Shown: piece by piece, positions 1 through 10,282 of the stretch | Numbering within the stretch: the stretch's first letter is position 1 | Layout: each line of letters starts with the position of its first letter | NCBI GenBank assembly: GCA_037176725.1 | Contig: JAZBRS010000029.1 | Location: 48,990,001-49,054,000 of the forward strand | Length of the DNA stretch: 64,000 nucleotides | Origin: Posidonia oceanica | Lineage: Eukaryota > Streptophyta > Magnoliopsida > Alismatales > Posidoniaceae | Direction: 5' to 3' | Position numbers and translations under genes: made by a program | The notes under the pieces: model-generated | Told to the model about the DNA's origin: nothing | What the model saw: only the letters and a program-made list of their open reading frames with translations | Databases searched by the model: none

Positions 1-952
1 GTTTTTTAATTCTTCTGATGAGGTTTTTACTTTTGGGTTGGTTTTGATCTCATTTTAGTTTTTTCCTTGATTTTTCAATGTTTTCTTTTGATTTGTTTTG
101 CATTTTTTAGCTTACGTGCTTGGTTTTCCTTTTAGCTTGATTTAGTTAAGTTTAGGTTTTTAATTGCTTGTTTAATGTTTTTTAATTGTTTTTCTTAGGG
201 TTCTGATTTGTTTCTTTTATGTTTTGGGGTTTTACAGATTTTTAGGGGTTTTTATGGATTTTTGCAAAAGAGAGAAAAGGAAAAGAGAAGGAGGAAAGAA
301 ATGGAAAAAAGAGGGAGATAAAAGGAAAAGAGATAGGTTGGAGGAAAATGATTTCTAAAATTCAGAAAAAATGCTAAAAATAAAGTAAAAATAGGGGTAA
401 GATAGAGGAAGGATAGAAGCACAGAGGGGGCCCACAGCTAGGCCAGAGAAAGGGTAAGAAGGGGATGAAAAGAGAGATGATAATTAGGAGAGAGAGAGGA
501 GAGAGAAAATGATAATCCCGGAGAGAGAAAAGGATAATTTGAGTGAATGAGAGGCTTAGAGGTCTTGGAATGGGATGAAAATTGGTGAGTGGGCAGTCTA
601 GGATTTGAGGTGTTGCTTCTGAAGTTTTGGCTTGATTCTGAGAAGGTTTTGGAGGGGTTTCAAGGTGTAGAAAAAGGGTAGTTTCACCTAGGTTTTCTAG
701 GGTTTTTGGGAACGGTCTAGGTTTGAGATTTTCTAAGTTCTTGGGCAGGTTTGCTAAGTGGGTGTTGGTGGATTTTCCTATGGATTTCGGTCAGGTTTTG
801 AGCTTGGGAAGAGGGGTAAAGGCTTAGGTCAAGTTTGCTTGGTTTTGAAGGGTAAAGAAGAGGGTTAGGGTTTGGTTTTGGTTTAGGTTTGAGTCCAGCA
901 ATCACTAGGAGGGCTCCAAGTGGTCCAAGCCTGCCTAGATGGGGTGTCAACA
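1..952 (-). mobile_element. T1 3' LTR, truncated by window edge
   Basis: The minus strand starts at 952 with TGTTGACACCCCATC, directly after the polypurine tract. These bases are the U3 start of the 3' LTR and match 21,743-22,694 colinearly. By comparison with the 5' LTR about 4.9 kb of this LTR lies left of the window. The stretch is T-rich on the plus strand (A-rich in sense) with low-complexity GAGAGA tracts around 480-540. Open frames here are not conserved genes. Confidence 0.95.
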
Positions 953-1019
953 GATGCCCCTCCCTGAGCAAGGTCAAGCGGAGCGAGGCCGCTGCTCAGG
1001 GTTGACAAGACACCCCATC
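938..1019 (-). other. Nested hairpin enclosing the T1 polypurine tract and LTR start
   Basis: The outer arms are 938-948 (GATGGGGTGTC) and 1009-1019 (GACACCCCATC). The inner arms are 962-970 (CCCTGAGCA) and 993-1001 (TGCTCAGGG). The left outer arm is the first bases of the LTR, so the LTR terminus is mirrored in the upstream internal DNA. The same arrangement surrounds the PPT in T2 (27,338-27,418) and T4 (52,072-52,151). A role in plus-strand priming or RNA folding is inference. Confidence 0.7.
953..967 (-). other. T1 polypurine tract (plus-strand primer site)
   Basis: Sense sequence AGGGAGGGGCATC abuts the LTR start TGTTGAC. Polypurine tracts next to the 3' LTR prime plus-strand cDNA synthesis in LTR retrotransposons. 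T2 and T4 carry the same motif at the same place. Confidence 0.9.
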
Positions 1020-1325
1020 TGACCGGCGGGAGCAGCGATTTGCTATGGGCGTGAGCTACTTATTCGGCGGATGCACCGAAAATCGTAGCCCGTTGCCGCA
1101 ATGCAAAATGCAGGGTGCAGATGGATGAATGCTAGGTGTGTAATGCATGCTGATGCAAATGCAATGCAAGAGTTAGTACAAAACAGGGTGCAGCTCGTCC
1201 CCGCTCGGGGAGCAAGCTAGCAGAAGAGAAAAGAGGGGTGCGAGGGGAGAGAGGCCAACTCTCGTATCGCAAAAAAAGAGGTGCATGACTTTGCCTTCCT
1301 GGGGCAAGGCCACGCCAAAAAAGGT
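968..1325 (-). other. T1 3' UTR tail between hairpin arrays and PPT
   Basis: This stretch is non-coding and homologous to 26,836-27,390 of T2 and 52,101-52,611 of T4. It contains the PPT hairpin right arm, an ATGCA-rich patch around 1,100-1,190 and G-rich segments. No conserved reading frame is seen. Confidence 0.6.
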
Positions 1326-2445
1326 GATAAGGTGACGGGCTTATCGTCCGGATAGTTTACGGTCCTATCAACCGGGAGTGATAGTTTAGGTTATCAGCCT
1401 AGAGCGATAGTTTAGGTTATCAGCCTGGAGTGATAGTTTAGGTTATCAGCCTAGAGCGATAGTTTAGGTTATCAGCCTAGAGCAGTTGTGAGTGATAGTT
1501 ACTGGATATCAGCCGTATAACATGATTGTGTGGGATAGTTTACAGTCCTATCAACTGGCGGATAGTTTACAGACCTATCAACTGGCGGATAGTTTACAGA
1601 CCTATCAACTGGAAGCCACAAACCATGAGTGATAGTTACTGGGTATCAATCGTATAACGCAAATGCCGGATAGTTTATAGTCCTATCAACTGGAGCGATA
1701 GTTTACAGACCTATCAACTGGCGGATAGTTTACAGTCCTATCAACTGGCGGATAGTTTACAGTCCTATCAACTGGAAACGGCATTGCGAGGGACAGTTAC
1801 TGGGTGTCAGCCGTATAACATGATTACGCGTGATAGTTTAGGATATCAGCCTAGCGATAGTTTACAGTCCTATCAACTGGAACGATAGTTTACAGTCCTA
1901 TCAACTGGCGGATAGTTTACAGGCCTATCAACTGGAACGCGCAATGATGAGGGATAGTTACTGGATATCAGCCGTATAATGCAATTGCTGGTGATAGTTT
2001 AGGATATCAGCCTAACGATAGTTTACAGTCCTATCAACTGGTGGATAGTTTACAGACCTATCAACTGGCGGATAGTTTACAGACCTATCAACTGGAAACC
2101 GCAATTGCAAGGGACAGTTACTGGATGTCAGCCGTATAACACAACTGTGGGCCAACCATGGATCGGCCCAGATGATAGTTTAGGTTATCAGCCTGAGAGA
2201 GCTTGATTGTTGATAGTTTAGGATATCAGCCTGAGAGTGCTTGATTGTTGATAGTTTAGGATATCAGCCTGAGAGTGCTTGATTGTTGATAGTTTAGGAT
2301 ATCAGCCTGAGAGTGCTGGATTGTTGATAGTTTAGGATATCAGCCTGAGAGTGCTTGATTGTTGATAGTTTAGGATATCAGCCTGAGAGTGCTTGATTGT
2401 TGATAGTTTAGGATATCAGCCTGAGAGTGCTGGATTGTTTGATAA
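1326..2445 (-). repeat. T1 3' UTR hairpin array, mixed 27-bp and 38-bp units
   Basis: The array consists of short imperfect tandem units. Common ones are 27 bp (with GATAGTTTACAGTCCTATC) and, at about 2,170-2,440, 38 bp (with GATAGTTTAGGATATC). Almost every unit is an inverted repeat with a 4-6 bp stem: GATAAG/CTTATC at 1,326-1,345, GATAG/CTATC at 1,351-1,369, GACA/TGTC at 1,792-1,808 and 2,113-2,129, GATA/TATC at 1,953-1,969. The arms vary jointly. Tandem repeats between the last ORF and the PPT are known in Tat-lineage elements; the joint change of arms is read directly here. Confidence 0.9.
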
Positions 2446-3056
2446 GAGGGGATGAGATAATGATGAGGGTTATTGCTAAAGAGGGGGGTGGGATCATGAT
2501 GAGAGTTATTGCTAAAGAGGGGGACGAGATTATGATGAAAACTATTGCTAAAGAGGGGGTGAGATCATGATGAGAGCTATTGCTAAAGAGGGGGTGAGAT
2601 CATGATGAGAGCTATTGATAAAGAGGGAGTGAGATCATGATGAGAGCTATTGCTAAAGAGGGGGTGAGATCATGATGAGAATGATTGCTAAAGAGGGGGA
2701 TGAGATCATGATGAGAACTATTGCTAAAGAGGGGGATGAGATCATGATGAGAGTTATTGCTAAAGAGGGGGTGAGATCATGATGAGAATGATTGCTAAAG
2801 AGGGGGATGAGATCATGATGAGAACTATTGCTAAAGAGGGGGATGAGATCATGATGAGAGTTATTGCTAAAGAGGGGGTGAGATCATGATGAGAATGATT
2901 GCTAAAGAGGGGGATGAGATCATGATGAGAATGATTGCTAAAGAGGGGGATGAGATCATGATGAGAACTATTGCTAAAGAGGGGGATGAGATCATGATGA
3001 GAAAGAGGGGGTAAGATAATGATGAGAAAGAGGGGGGAGGTAATGATGAGAAGAAA
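2446..3056 (-). repeat. T1 3' UTR tandem array of 35-36 bp units
   Basis: About 16 units follow the pattern GATGAGATCATGATGAG plus ACTATTGCTAAAGAGGGG with few substitutions. Most units contain the 8-bp palindrome ATCATGAT. This array is absent from T2 and T4, so it was amplified in the T1 branch. Units at the right end are shortened. Confidence 0.9.
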
Positions 3057-3111
3057 TCATCCTACGACACCAGGAATATCATAGGGGAAAGAGGGGAAGA
3101 ATGATACCAAA

Positions 3112-3154
3112 GGGCGATCAAAAGATGCCCCTGGTGTCGGGATGACACCAGGGG
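3112..3154 (-). other. T1 27-bp hairpin with overlapping PPT-like motif
   Basis: A perfect 11-bp stem, CCCCTGGTGTC (3,128-3,138) and GACACCAGGGG (3,144-3,154), encloses a 5-nt loop. In sense the right arm runs into CCAGGGGCATCTTTT, which shares AGGGGCATCT with the PPT-LTR junction. T2 (25,146-25,172) and T4 (54,117-54,151) have the same hairpin with different but still complementary arms. The function is unknown. Confidence 0.7.
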
Positions 3155-3192
3155 TTGGCCAACGCGTCCTTGGCATCGAAAGCAGAGGGTGA

Positions 3193-3760
3193 TGACAAGA
3201 TTGTCGTGCTTGTCAGACGAGTAGTTTGGGGTACCAGCCCGCAGATGATGATCCAGCTGGGGATGATGACAGGTTGACGGACCTATCGCCGAGCAGTTTG
3301 GGGTGCCAGCCCGCTAGGGACTCAGCTGGGGATGATCAGCTGAGGAGGATGACAGGTTGACGGACCTTTCGCCGAGCAGTTTGGGGTGCCAGCCCGCTGG
3401 GGATGATGATCCAGCTGGGGATGACCAGCTGGGGATGATGACAGGTTGACGGACCTATCGCCGAGCAGTTTGGGGTGCCAGCCCGCTGGGGATGATCAGC
3501 TGAGGAGGATGACAGGTTGACAAACCTTTCACCGAGCAGTTTGGGGTGCCAGCCCGCTGGGGATGATGATCCAGCAGGGGATGACCAGCTGGGGATGATG
3601 ACAGGTTGACGGACCTATCGCCGAGCAGTTTGGGGTACCAGCCCGTTGGGGACTCAGCTGGGGATGATCAGCTGAGGAGGATGACAGGTTGACGGACCTT
3701 TCGCCGAGCAGTTTGGGGTGCCAGCCCGCTGGGGACTCAGTTGGGGATGATCAGCTGAGG
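3193..3760 (-). repeat. T1 3' UTR array with GACAGG/CCTATC and GCA/TGC hairpins
   Basis: Seven copies of a roughly 70-90 bp unit contain GACAGGTTGACGGACCTATC and GCAGTTTGGGGTGC, separated by GGGGATGATCAGCTG-like spacers. The first copy (3,221-3,234) has GTA/TAC arms; later copies mostly have GCA/TGC. T2 (about 25,060-25,105) and T4 (about 54,188-54,235) keep this hairpin as a single copy, so the T1 array looks like amplification of a single-copy element. The remaining bases to 4,038 hold nothing recognisable. Confidence 0.85.
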
Positions 3761-4038
3761 ACGCCGAGTGGCGTAGCTTGACGACGCGGGTCCGTAGATG
3801 TTCTGGACTCTGGATTGGGTGCTAAGGACTTCTCTTGCGTTGTGATGGCTGCGAGTCTGGCCAGAGGGCCCGAGATGATGATGATAATGAATATGCAATG
3901 CATTGAACAGTCTTGAAGTGCAAGCAGATAGCAGAAACAGTTTTTTATTGATAAAGCTTGATGAGTACAATGCCTGTGGCAGGCCAAAAGATGTACAGCA
4001 TGACTTGAAAGAAGACCACATGATGGTTGCACGAGGGC

Positions 4039-5240
4039 CTAGTCAGTTCGAGCCTTCTTCGACTGCCTGGAGTCAGGGAATAGGGGGCCGCCTGGTGGGA
4101 CTCAGTGATAGGCCAGAGCTCTCGGACTTCAGCTTCATATTCTAGGGTGCATCCCATACCTCTCACAGCTGCAATGTCTATTGATTGGACCCCATGCTGC
4201 ATCAGACTAGCAAGCTTCTTGGTTGGGGCAGTTGTGCTGAGAGGGTACATTTGAAGGAGCTCAGGCGCTGTACTGACGATGAAGGCGCCCTGTTGGAAGC
4301 CGAACTGGCGCATAACCCTGATGGGGTGGTACTCTACGCCTGCTGTGAAGCCTGGTAGAATGATTAGCCGCGTGTCGCGCGCGCTGAAGAAGACAGTAAA
4401 TGGCTCGGCTGCAGAGGGGACGATACGCCAGATTACAGCGTCGTCAGTCAGTGCTGATAGCTTCTCGTATTCTTCTTTGACGCTCTTGTCTGTCTTGGCA
4501 TGGGCGCTGCTGCAGTAAGCTTCGAAGGCATGCACTTGAGGGCGCAAGAGGTTCATCTCTAAGTGTGCGGTTAGCCAGACTTGTATGAGTGCTCCGCAAC
4601 CGTGGAAGTGGCGGCAGCGATGAGAGATGCGGTCCAGCCCGCGATAGGTCTCTGCCAGGACAACTGGTGCCAGGTCTATGTGCTGGGTCACCACAGCTAA
4701 TGCAATCTCTACAACCTCAATGGCCACTGTTAGTCGGCCATGAGTAAAGATCAGCTCGCCCAGGAAGCGGATAACAAATCCTCGGAGCCACAGCTCGTCT
4801 CCGAGTTCTGCGCGCTTGTTCATGATATCATCGAAGTGCGCAAGGCGAAGCATAGGTTCAGGCCCACTGGTGCAGATTAGTTTCTGTTGGCAGGTTCGAG
4901 TGGGGAGCCCAGTCAGCTGGCTCAGGACCTCGAGATATCCATCTCACCTCATGAAAACAGGCGGCCCCAAGATCTTGGAAAAGCCGCAGATCCGACGCAC
5001 CTCTTCCAGTGTAGGTGTCAGCTCAGTTTTGCCAAAGCGAAAGACATGGTGCGCCGGTTTCCAGAATCTTGCGGCGGCACACAGAAGGTGACGGCTGACT
5101 TCCACATCAGCAGCCTTCAGCAGTTTAGTTGGGACCCCCCAGAGGCGCAGCTTCTCACAGTCTTCTTGAGTGAGCCTGCCGATCCATTCTCGCAGGGTTT
5201 CCGAGCAGTGTGCGGGAGTCAGCAGAGTTGGGAAGCCCAT
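4039..5240 (-). pseudogene. T1 accessory ORF, DUF7745/plant-mobile-domain-like, broken
   Basis: The frame begins at ATG 5,240 and runs about 400 codons to TAG at 4,039-4,041. It has one in-frame TGA (4,944-4,946), where the T2 copy has an arginine codon, and a one-base deletion near 4,095 that shifts the last residues; the length, 1,202 bp against 1,203 bp in T2, confirms this. The N-terminal part contains FWKPAHHVFRFGKTELTPTL, resembling the FW-P...FTF...LTPTIEEY signature I associate with DUF7745 proteins often carried by Tat elements. A later segment, RGLDRISHRCRHFHGCGAL, is conserved in T2 and T4. No catalytic motif, signal peptide or membrane segment is evident. Its role is unknown; sense placement downstream of pol suggests a retroelement accessory protein. 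Confidence 0.75.
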
Positions 5241-6706
5241 TGCACTGGTTGCAGAAGACAGGCTGATAGTTGCGAAGCTTGAAGGTACCTGCTATCAATA
5301 AACAATCAGATCTCGCAGGCATATAATCATTGACAACAAGCTGAGACTGAAAATGCAGTTCCATATGCAGTCTAGCAAGGTGATAACAGAACATAGCAAT
5401 TAAGCACTGATAAGCAAAGGGGATTCTGTAGCAGTCTTGCGGACACGGGGGCGAGGGCTGGCAGGAGATCTGGACCAGCGCAGCTCGAGTGTCGTCGATG
5501 CGCTCTGCTGGGGAGAAGTACTGTCTCAGGGCCGAAGCGCGTTGCAGAGCGGGAGAAATTGATAGGAAAGGAATGATAGAAGAAGATGCATGTATGCATG
5601 ATGCAGGTGATATGCTTATGAAGATGAGTAGTATGCTTGGATGGATGAGTATGCTTGGATGAATGAGTATGCTTGGATGCCCTCAGCATACGGAGTGCTT
5701 TGGTGCCTGCTGCAAAGGAAGGGAGTGGTCCCTGACTCACTGGGCCCTACCTAGACTCTTGGCTTGCTGGTGGCGCTCCGGAACGGGTGTTGGCATTGTA
5801 CAGGTGGTGGTGTGGTGAGGACAGGCTATTGGCCAAACTCTCAGGACCTACACCTATTCTTTCAGCTCTCTTTTTTTTTATTGATTTCTCCCTCATAGGT
5901 ATGCAGTCTTTCTCTGCCCCTAGCCAGGAGAGGGTGAGTGTTCGCTCTTGAAGGGATGTGGTAGATTCTTTTAAGCTCGACATGTTGGGGATCTTCTAGT
6001 GAAGCATGGGGGATAATGGTGCCTGTGTTTTTCGGGCTGCATTTTGCCTTTTTCTTCTTTCTTTTTTTTTTGTTTGTTGCTTTGCTTGCTTTTTTCCCTC
6101 TTTTTTTTGGGTTTTTGTTCTATCTCTTTTTTTTTTTTTGTTGTTTTGCTTTTCTCTCTTTTTTTTCAAGCTTTTGCTATCCCCATTTTGGTGGCAAAAG
6201 GAGGGTGTTTGAAATGTAATGGATCTAGGCTTTGGGTCTGCTGTGTGATGGGTAGAAGGAGCATGGTTAGACTGCACACCCCTATCTCTAGGGCCGGCTT
6301 CTGTCTTCGTCTTCTGTTCCTTGGATGTGCCCAAACCTAGATGTCTACTCTTACTTTTTTTTTTTTTTTTTTTAGCGTCACATCCTAACATCTTTTCTCC
6401 CTCAAAGGTGTATGTCCTTACAAGATTAGGCAGTTCGCCTGTCCTCGTTGGTGGTGGCTCCCTCACTAGCTAAGACATCTGAGTAGTGCCAGGTGAGGTA
6501 GGGTGACTCTTTCCAGAGCAGGCAAGCACTTCCGATTTTCATCACCGGGCCAAAGATACAATGCTTGAGAGGGTGACGATGATGATTTTGGAGAGAGTTG
6601 ATGCAAGAGTTGAAAGGATGACGATGATGATTTGAAATAGAGGTTGCAAGAGGTGAGAATGCAAGTTCAAGTGGGAGGAGGGCATCTGCAACGGGGCCGC
6701 TTTCGG
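5241..6706 (-). other. T1 spacer between pol and accessory ORF
   Basis: This is non-coding DNA of about 1.5 kb. Long T tracts on the plus strand (6,050-6,175 and 6,355-6,375) are A-rich tracts in sense. T2 has a matching A/G-rich tract at 22,733-22,860 and clear homology across 22,861-23,562. A CCTTTGCAG splice-acceptor-like string occurs in sense near 5,710. Short tandem copies of ATGCTTGGATG lie at 5,630-5,680. Delivery of the accessory ORF by splicing or internal initiation is speculation. Confidence 0.6.
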
Positions 6707-7792
6707 CTATTGATAGTACTTCTTCAGATAGCAAAGGTTGACGGGCTCAGACTGCTCGACCCGGTCCATATCCTCAAGAGTTGTAGCGCCTCCCGAAAAG
6801 ATCTGCTTGACCACAAAGGGGCCACGCCAGTTGGGTCGGAATTTCCCTCGACCATCAGGCAAGTGAATGGCGCGCAAGACAAGGTCCCCTGGCTAAAAGT
6901 TTCTGGGCTGGACCTTCTTCAAGAATGCTCTGGCCATCTGCTTCTGGTAGCAGTGAGCGTTGTGCATAGCTTGCAGTCTGCGCTCATCAATTAAATTCAG
7001 TTGGACGCAGCGGTCTTCGACCCATTCTGCCTCTTCCAACTCAGTTTCCCGTAGGATCCGCAGAGAGGGGATCTCTACTTCAACAGGTAGCACCGCTTCC
7101 ATTCCGTACACCAGAGAGTACGGGGTGGCTCCTGTAGAGGTCCGGATTGATGTCCTGTACGCCCAGAGTGCGTACGGGAGCTTGTCGTGCCAATCCTTGT
7201 GGGTTTCTGCCATTTTCTTCAGGATTTTGACAATGTTCTTGTTTGCAGACTCCACTGCTCCGTTCATCTGTAGCCGATAGGGCGAGGATCGATGATGCTT
7301 GATCTTAAGACTCTGCAGGAATTCCTCGATCCTTTTGGCAATGAAGTTTGTGCCATTATCAGAGATGACTGAGTGTGGGACCCCATATCGGGCAACGATA
7401 TTGTTCCTGATAAATTTTTCTGTTGCCACAGCGGTGACTGTTCTGTAAGAGGCTGCTTCCACCCACTTGGTAAAGTAATCGATCGCTACCAGAATGTAGC
7501 GATGACTATTTGAAGCAGCAGGGTGGATGGCACCGATGACATCGATCCCCCAGGTGGAGAAAGGCCATGGCGAAGACATGTTATGCAGCTGATGTGGAGG
7601 GGCCTTGATGAAGTTACCATGAATCTGACAGTTGTGGCATCTACGCACGAACCGGCAGCAGTCAGCTTCCATGGTCCGCCAGAAATATCCTTGAAGCATG
7701 ATCTTCTTGGCCAGGAGGACGCCGTTCATGTGCGGGCCACAGGTCCCTGCATGCACTTGGAGCATCAGCATGTCAGCCTCCGATTTGCTCAA
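6707..7792 (-). pseudogene. T1 integrase
   Basis: The HHCC zinc-binding region (HAGTCGPH ... CHNCQ) precedes the catalytic core, with D in STWGIDVIG, D in SVISDNGTNF and E in NGAVESANKN, all present. Host-typical segments DKLPYALWAYRTS and TPYSLVYGMEAVLPVE follow. The C-terminal PGDLVLR-type module lies beyond the in-frame TAG at 6,893-6,895, so the ordinary product would lose about 62 residues. The enzyme inserts cDNA into chromatin and makes 5-bp target duplications. Confidence 0.93.
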
Positions 7793-8056
7793 GCAGCGCA
7801 GTAGCATCTGATTGTATGACCTTCTGTACAGCTGCCCAGCCCCCAACACATACTTTGACGCCAGACGCGCCAGAGTTCTCTTGTCTGCTGCTGCGGTATC
7901 AGGAGGAAAGCTGCCAGACTCCAGGAAAGATTTTATATCTCGATACCAGGGCTGCTCCTCTGCTGGATCTGCCTCTTCTATGTTCAGGCAATATGCAGGC
8001 TGCTCAATGCGAGTAACAGATACATCCACTGCACCGTCTTCAGATATAGTGAGCCA

Positions 8057-8431
8057 GGATGCCAAAGTTGCCAATGCGTCTGCGTACGCGTTCTTGGCTC
8101 TGTTCATGTATGTGAAGCAGATGCTCTCAAATTCTTCCATCAGCCTCAGCAGGTGCTCGTGATACGGCACAAGCTTGGGATCTTTTGTCCTCCAGTCGCC
8201 GTTCACTTGAGAAATTACCAGCATGGCATCACCGTGCACATGCAGCTTCTGCGCCTCATGTTCGAGGGCGACTTTCAACCCTAGGATGCATGCTTCATAC
8301 TCCGCTTCATTGTTTGTGCATGCGAAAGTCAGCTTCCTCGCGAAGGGAATCATCTGTCCCTGGGGCGTGGTCAGCACTGCGCCTACGCCTCGGCCCTTTT
8401 TGTTGACTGCACCATCAAAGTAGAGCCGCCA
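8057..8431 (-). pseudogene. T1 second, archaeal-type RNase H
   Basis: The acidic residues expected of an active RNase H are visible: LYFDGAVN, NNEAEYEA, HGDA and NAYADALA, spaced as in archaeal-type RNase H. This additional domain between the old RNase H and integrase is a hallmark of the plant Tat clade and is the strongest lineage marker here. It would degrade the RNA strand of RNA-DNA hybrids. Confidence 0.95.
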
Positions 8432-8530
8432 TTCCTCTTGTTCTTTAGGATCTTTTTGCTCAGAGTCCTCCATTGCGAAGAGGATGTCCTCGTCAGGGAA
8501 CTGCGTCTGGAGGGGTTGGTATTCGGGTAG

Positions 8531-9712
8531 AGGAAGGTCAGCAAGATGGTCTGCCATGGCCTGACCCTTCATGAATTTCTGTGTGACAAAGGTGATGTCG
8601 TACTGAGACAATAACACCTGCCACTTTGCACATCTGCCTACCATGGCCGGCTTTTGAAAGAGGAACTTGATAGGATCATGCCGGCATAAGAGCTGAACAG
8701 GGTATGCCATCATATAGTGCCTTAGTTTCTGTGCAGCCCAGACAAGGGACAAACAGGTCTTCTCTAGTGTACTATACCTGGATTCGCATTCATTAAATTT
8801 CTTGCTCAGGTAATAGATGGCGCGCTCCCTTCTACCAGATTCGTCATGTTGGCCCAAGACGGCGCCCATGGAATGCTGCGTGGTAGAAAGGTAGAGAAGC
8901 AAAGGTCTCCCTGGTGTAGGCGGGACCAAGACAGGAGGCTTGATCAACAGCTGCTTGATCTTGGCAAATGCAGCCTGACACTCCTCGCTCCAGTGAATCT
9001 GCGCATTCTTCTTCAAGAGTTTGAATATGGGTTCGCAGATGGGCGTAAGCTGTGCAATAAAGCGACTGATATATTGTAAACGCCCAAGCAGACTTCTGAC
9101 TTCTTTTTCAGTTCTAGGGGGTGGCATGTCCACGATGGCTTGTGCTTTCAACGGGTCCACCTCAATCCCCCTTTGGCTAACAATGTAGCCGAGCAATTTG
9201 CCAGAAGACACCCCGAATACGCACTTCTTGGGATTCAGGCGCAACTTGTATTTCCGTAGACGGTCAAAGAGCTTTTTGAGACAGGTAAGACGATCTTCAG
9301 GCTCTTTGGTTTTAGCAATCATGTCGTCTACATAGACCTCTACTTCTTGGTGCATGAGGTCGTGGAATAGCGCAGTCATGGCCCTCTGATAGGTCGCACC
9401 AGCATTCTTCAGGCCGAACGGCATGACTTGGTAGCAGAAGACTCCCCAAGGGGTGATAAATGAAGTCTTTTCCATGTCTTCTTCTGCCATCTTGATTTGG
9501 TTGTATCCAGAAAAGCCGTCCATGAAGGAGAGCATCTTGTGGCCCGCTGTATTGTCGAATAGGACATCAATGTGAGGCAATGGAAAGTCGTCCTTGGGAC
9601 TCGCCTTGTTCAGGTCCCTATAGTCGATGCAGATCCGTATTCGGCCATCTTTCTTGGGCACAGGTACAATGTTCGCCAGCCACTCAGGATAAAGAACGAC
9701 CTTCAGAAAGTT
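8531..9712 (-). pseudogene. pol: T1 reverse transcriptase and first RNase H domains
   Basis: Ty3-type RT motifs are intact: PVPKKDGRIRICIDYRDLNK, DDFPLPHIDVLFDN, FMDGFSGYNQI, FGLKNAGATYQRAM and the catalytic YVDD at 9,323-9,334. A Ty3-type RNase H follows (about 8,531-8,902) with YYLSKKF and CAKWQVLLSQYDI, but its first catalytic acidic position reads LLYLS, as in other Tat elements whose first RNase H has degenerated. No stop interrupts this segment. It copies element RNA into cDNA in the cytoplasmic particle. Confidence 0.95.
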
Positions 9713-10282
9713 GACTCCGAGCTGCTTCATTATCTCTTCTTTGATCATGAGCAGCCACTGCGGTCGCCATCTTCTTAGTTTCTGCTTCACTGGCTTGGCA
9801 TCCGGGTTTAAGGGCAGATTGTGCACCACTATTTCTATGTCAAGGCCGACCATGTCTTCGTAACTCCAGGCGAAGACATCCGCATATTTTTTCAAGAATG
9901 CGATGAATTCTGCTCGAGCCTGGGAGGACAGCCGGGCACTGATACGAACTTCTCTGACTTCCTCAGCTGTGCCGATGTTGATAACCTCTGTTTCTTCTTC
10001 AACGTGGAGGTTGGGGCCTTCTGGGTCGTCGTCATAGGGCCGGAACTCAGGCAATGATTCATCAGTCTCATCCATGCCCGTATCGTCCTCCTCTCCATAA
10101 GCAATAAGTTCTGAGAGGATCGCTTTCTCAAAAGAAGTGCTTGTGATGTCGAAAGAGTGCATGTGTTTCGCTGCTTGGCCCTGGTGACGCTTCAGGATGG
10201 TCACGCTTACTCGAGTGTTCTTGTAGCCCCGGTGCGTGACCTCCGTCTCAGCAACTCCTTCTACTGCTTGCTTTGGCCTGAC

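Noticed and set aside
1326..3056. CRISPR-like array
   Set aside because: Units are contiguous with variable lengths and no unique spacers, in a plant retrotransposon 3' UTR with no cas genes.
7523..9778. Plus-strand ORFs opposite pol
   Set aside because: Shadows of the conserved minus-strand pol frame, without recognisable domains.
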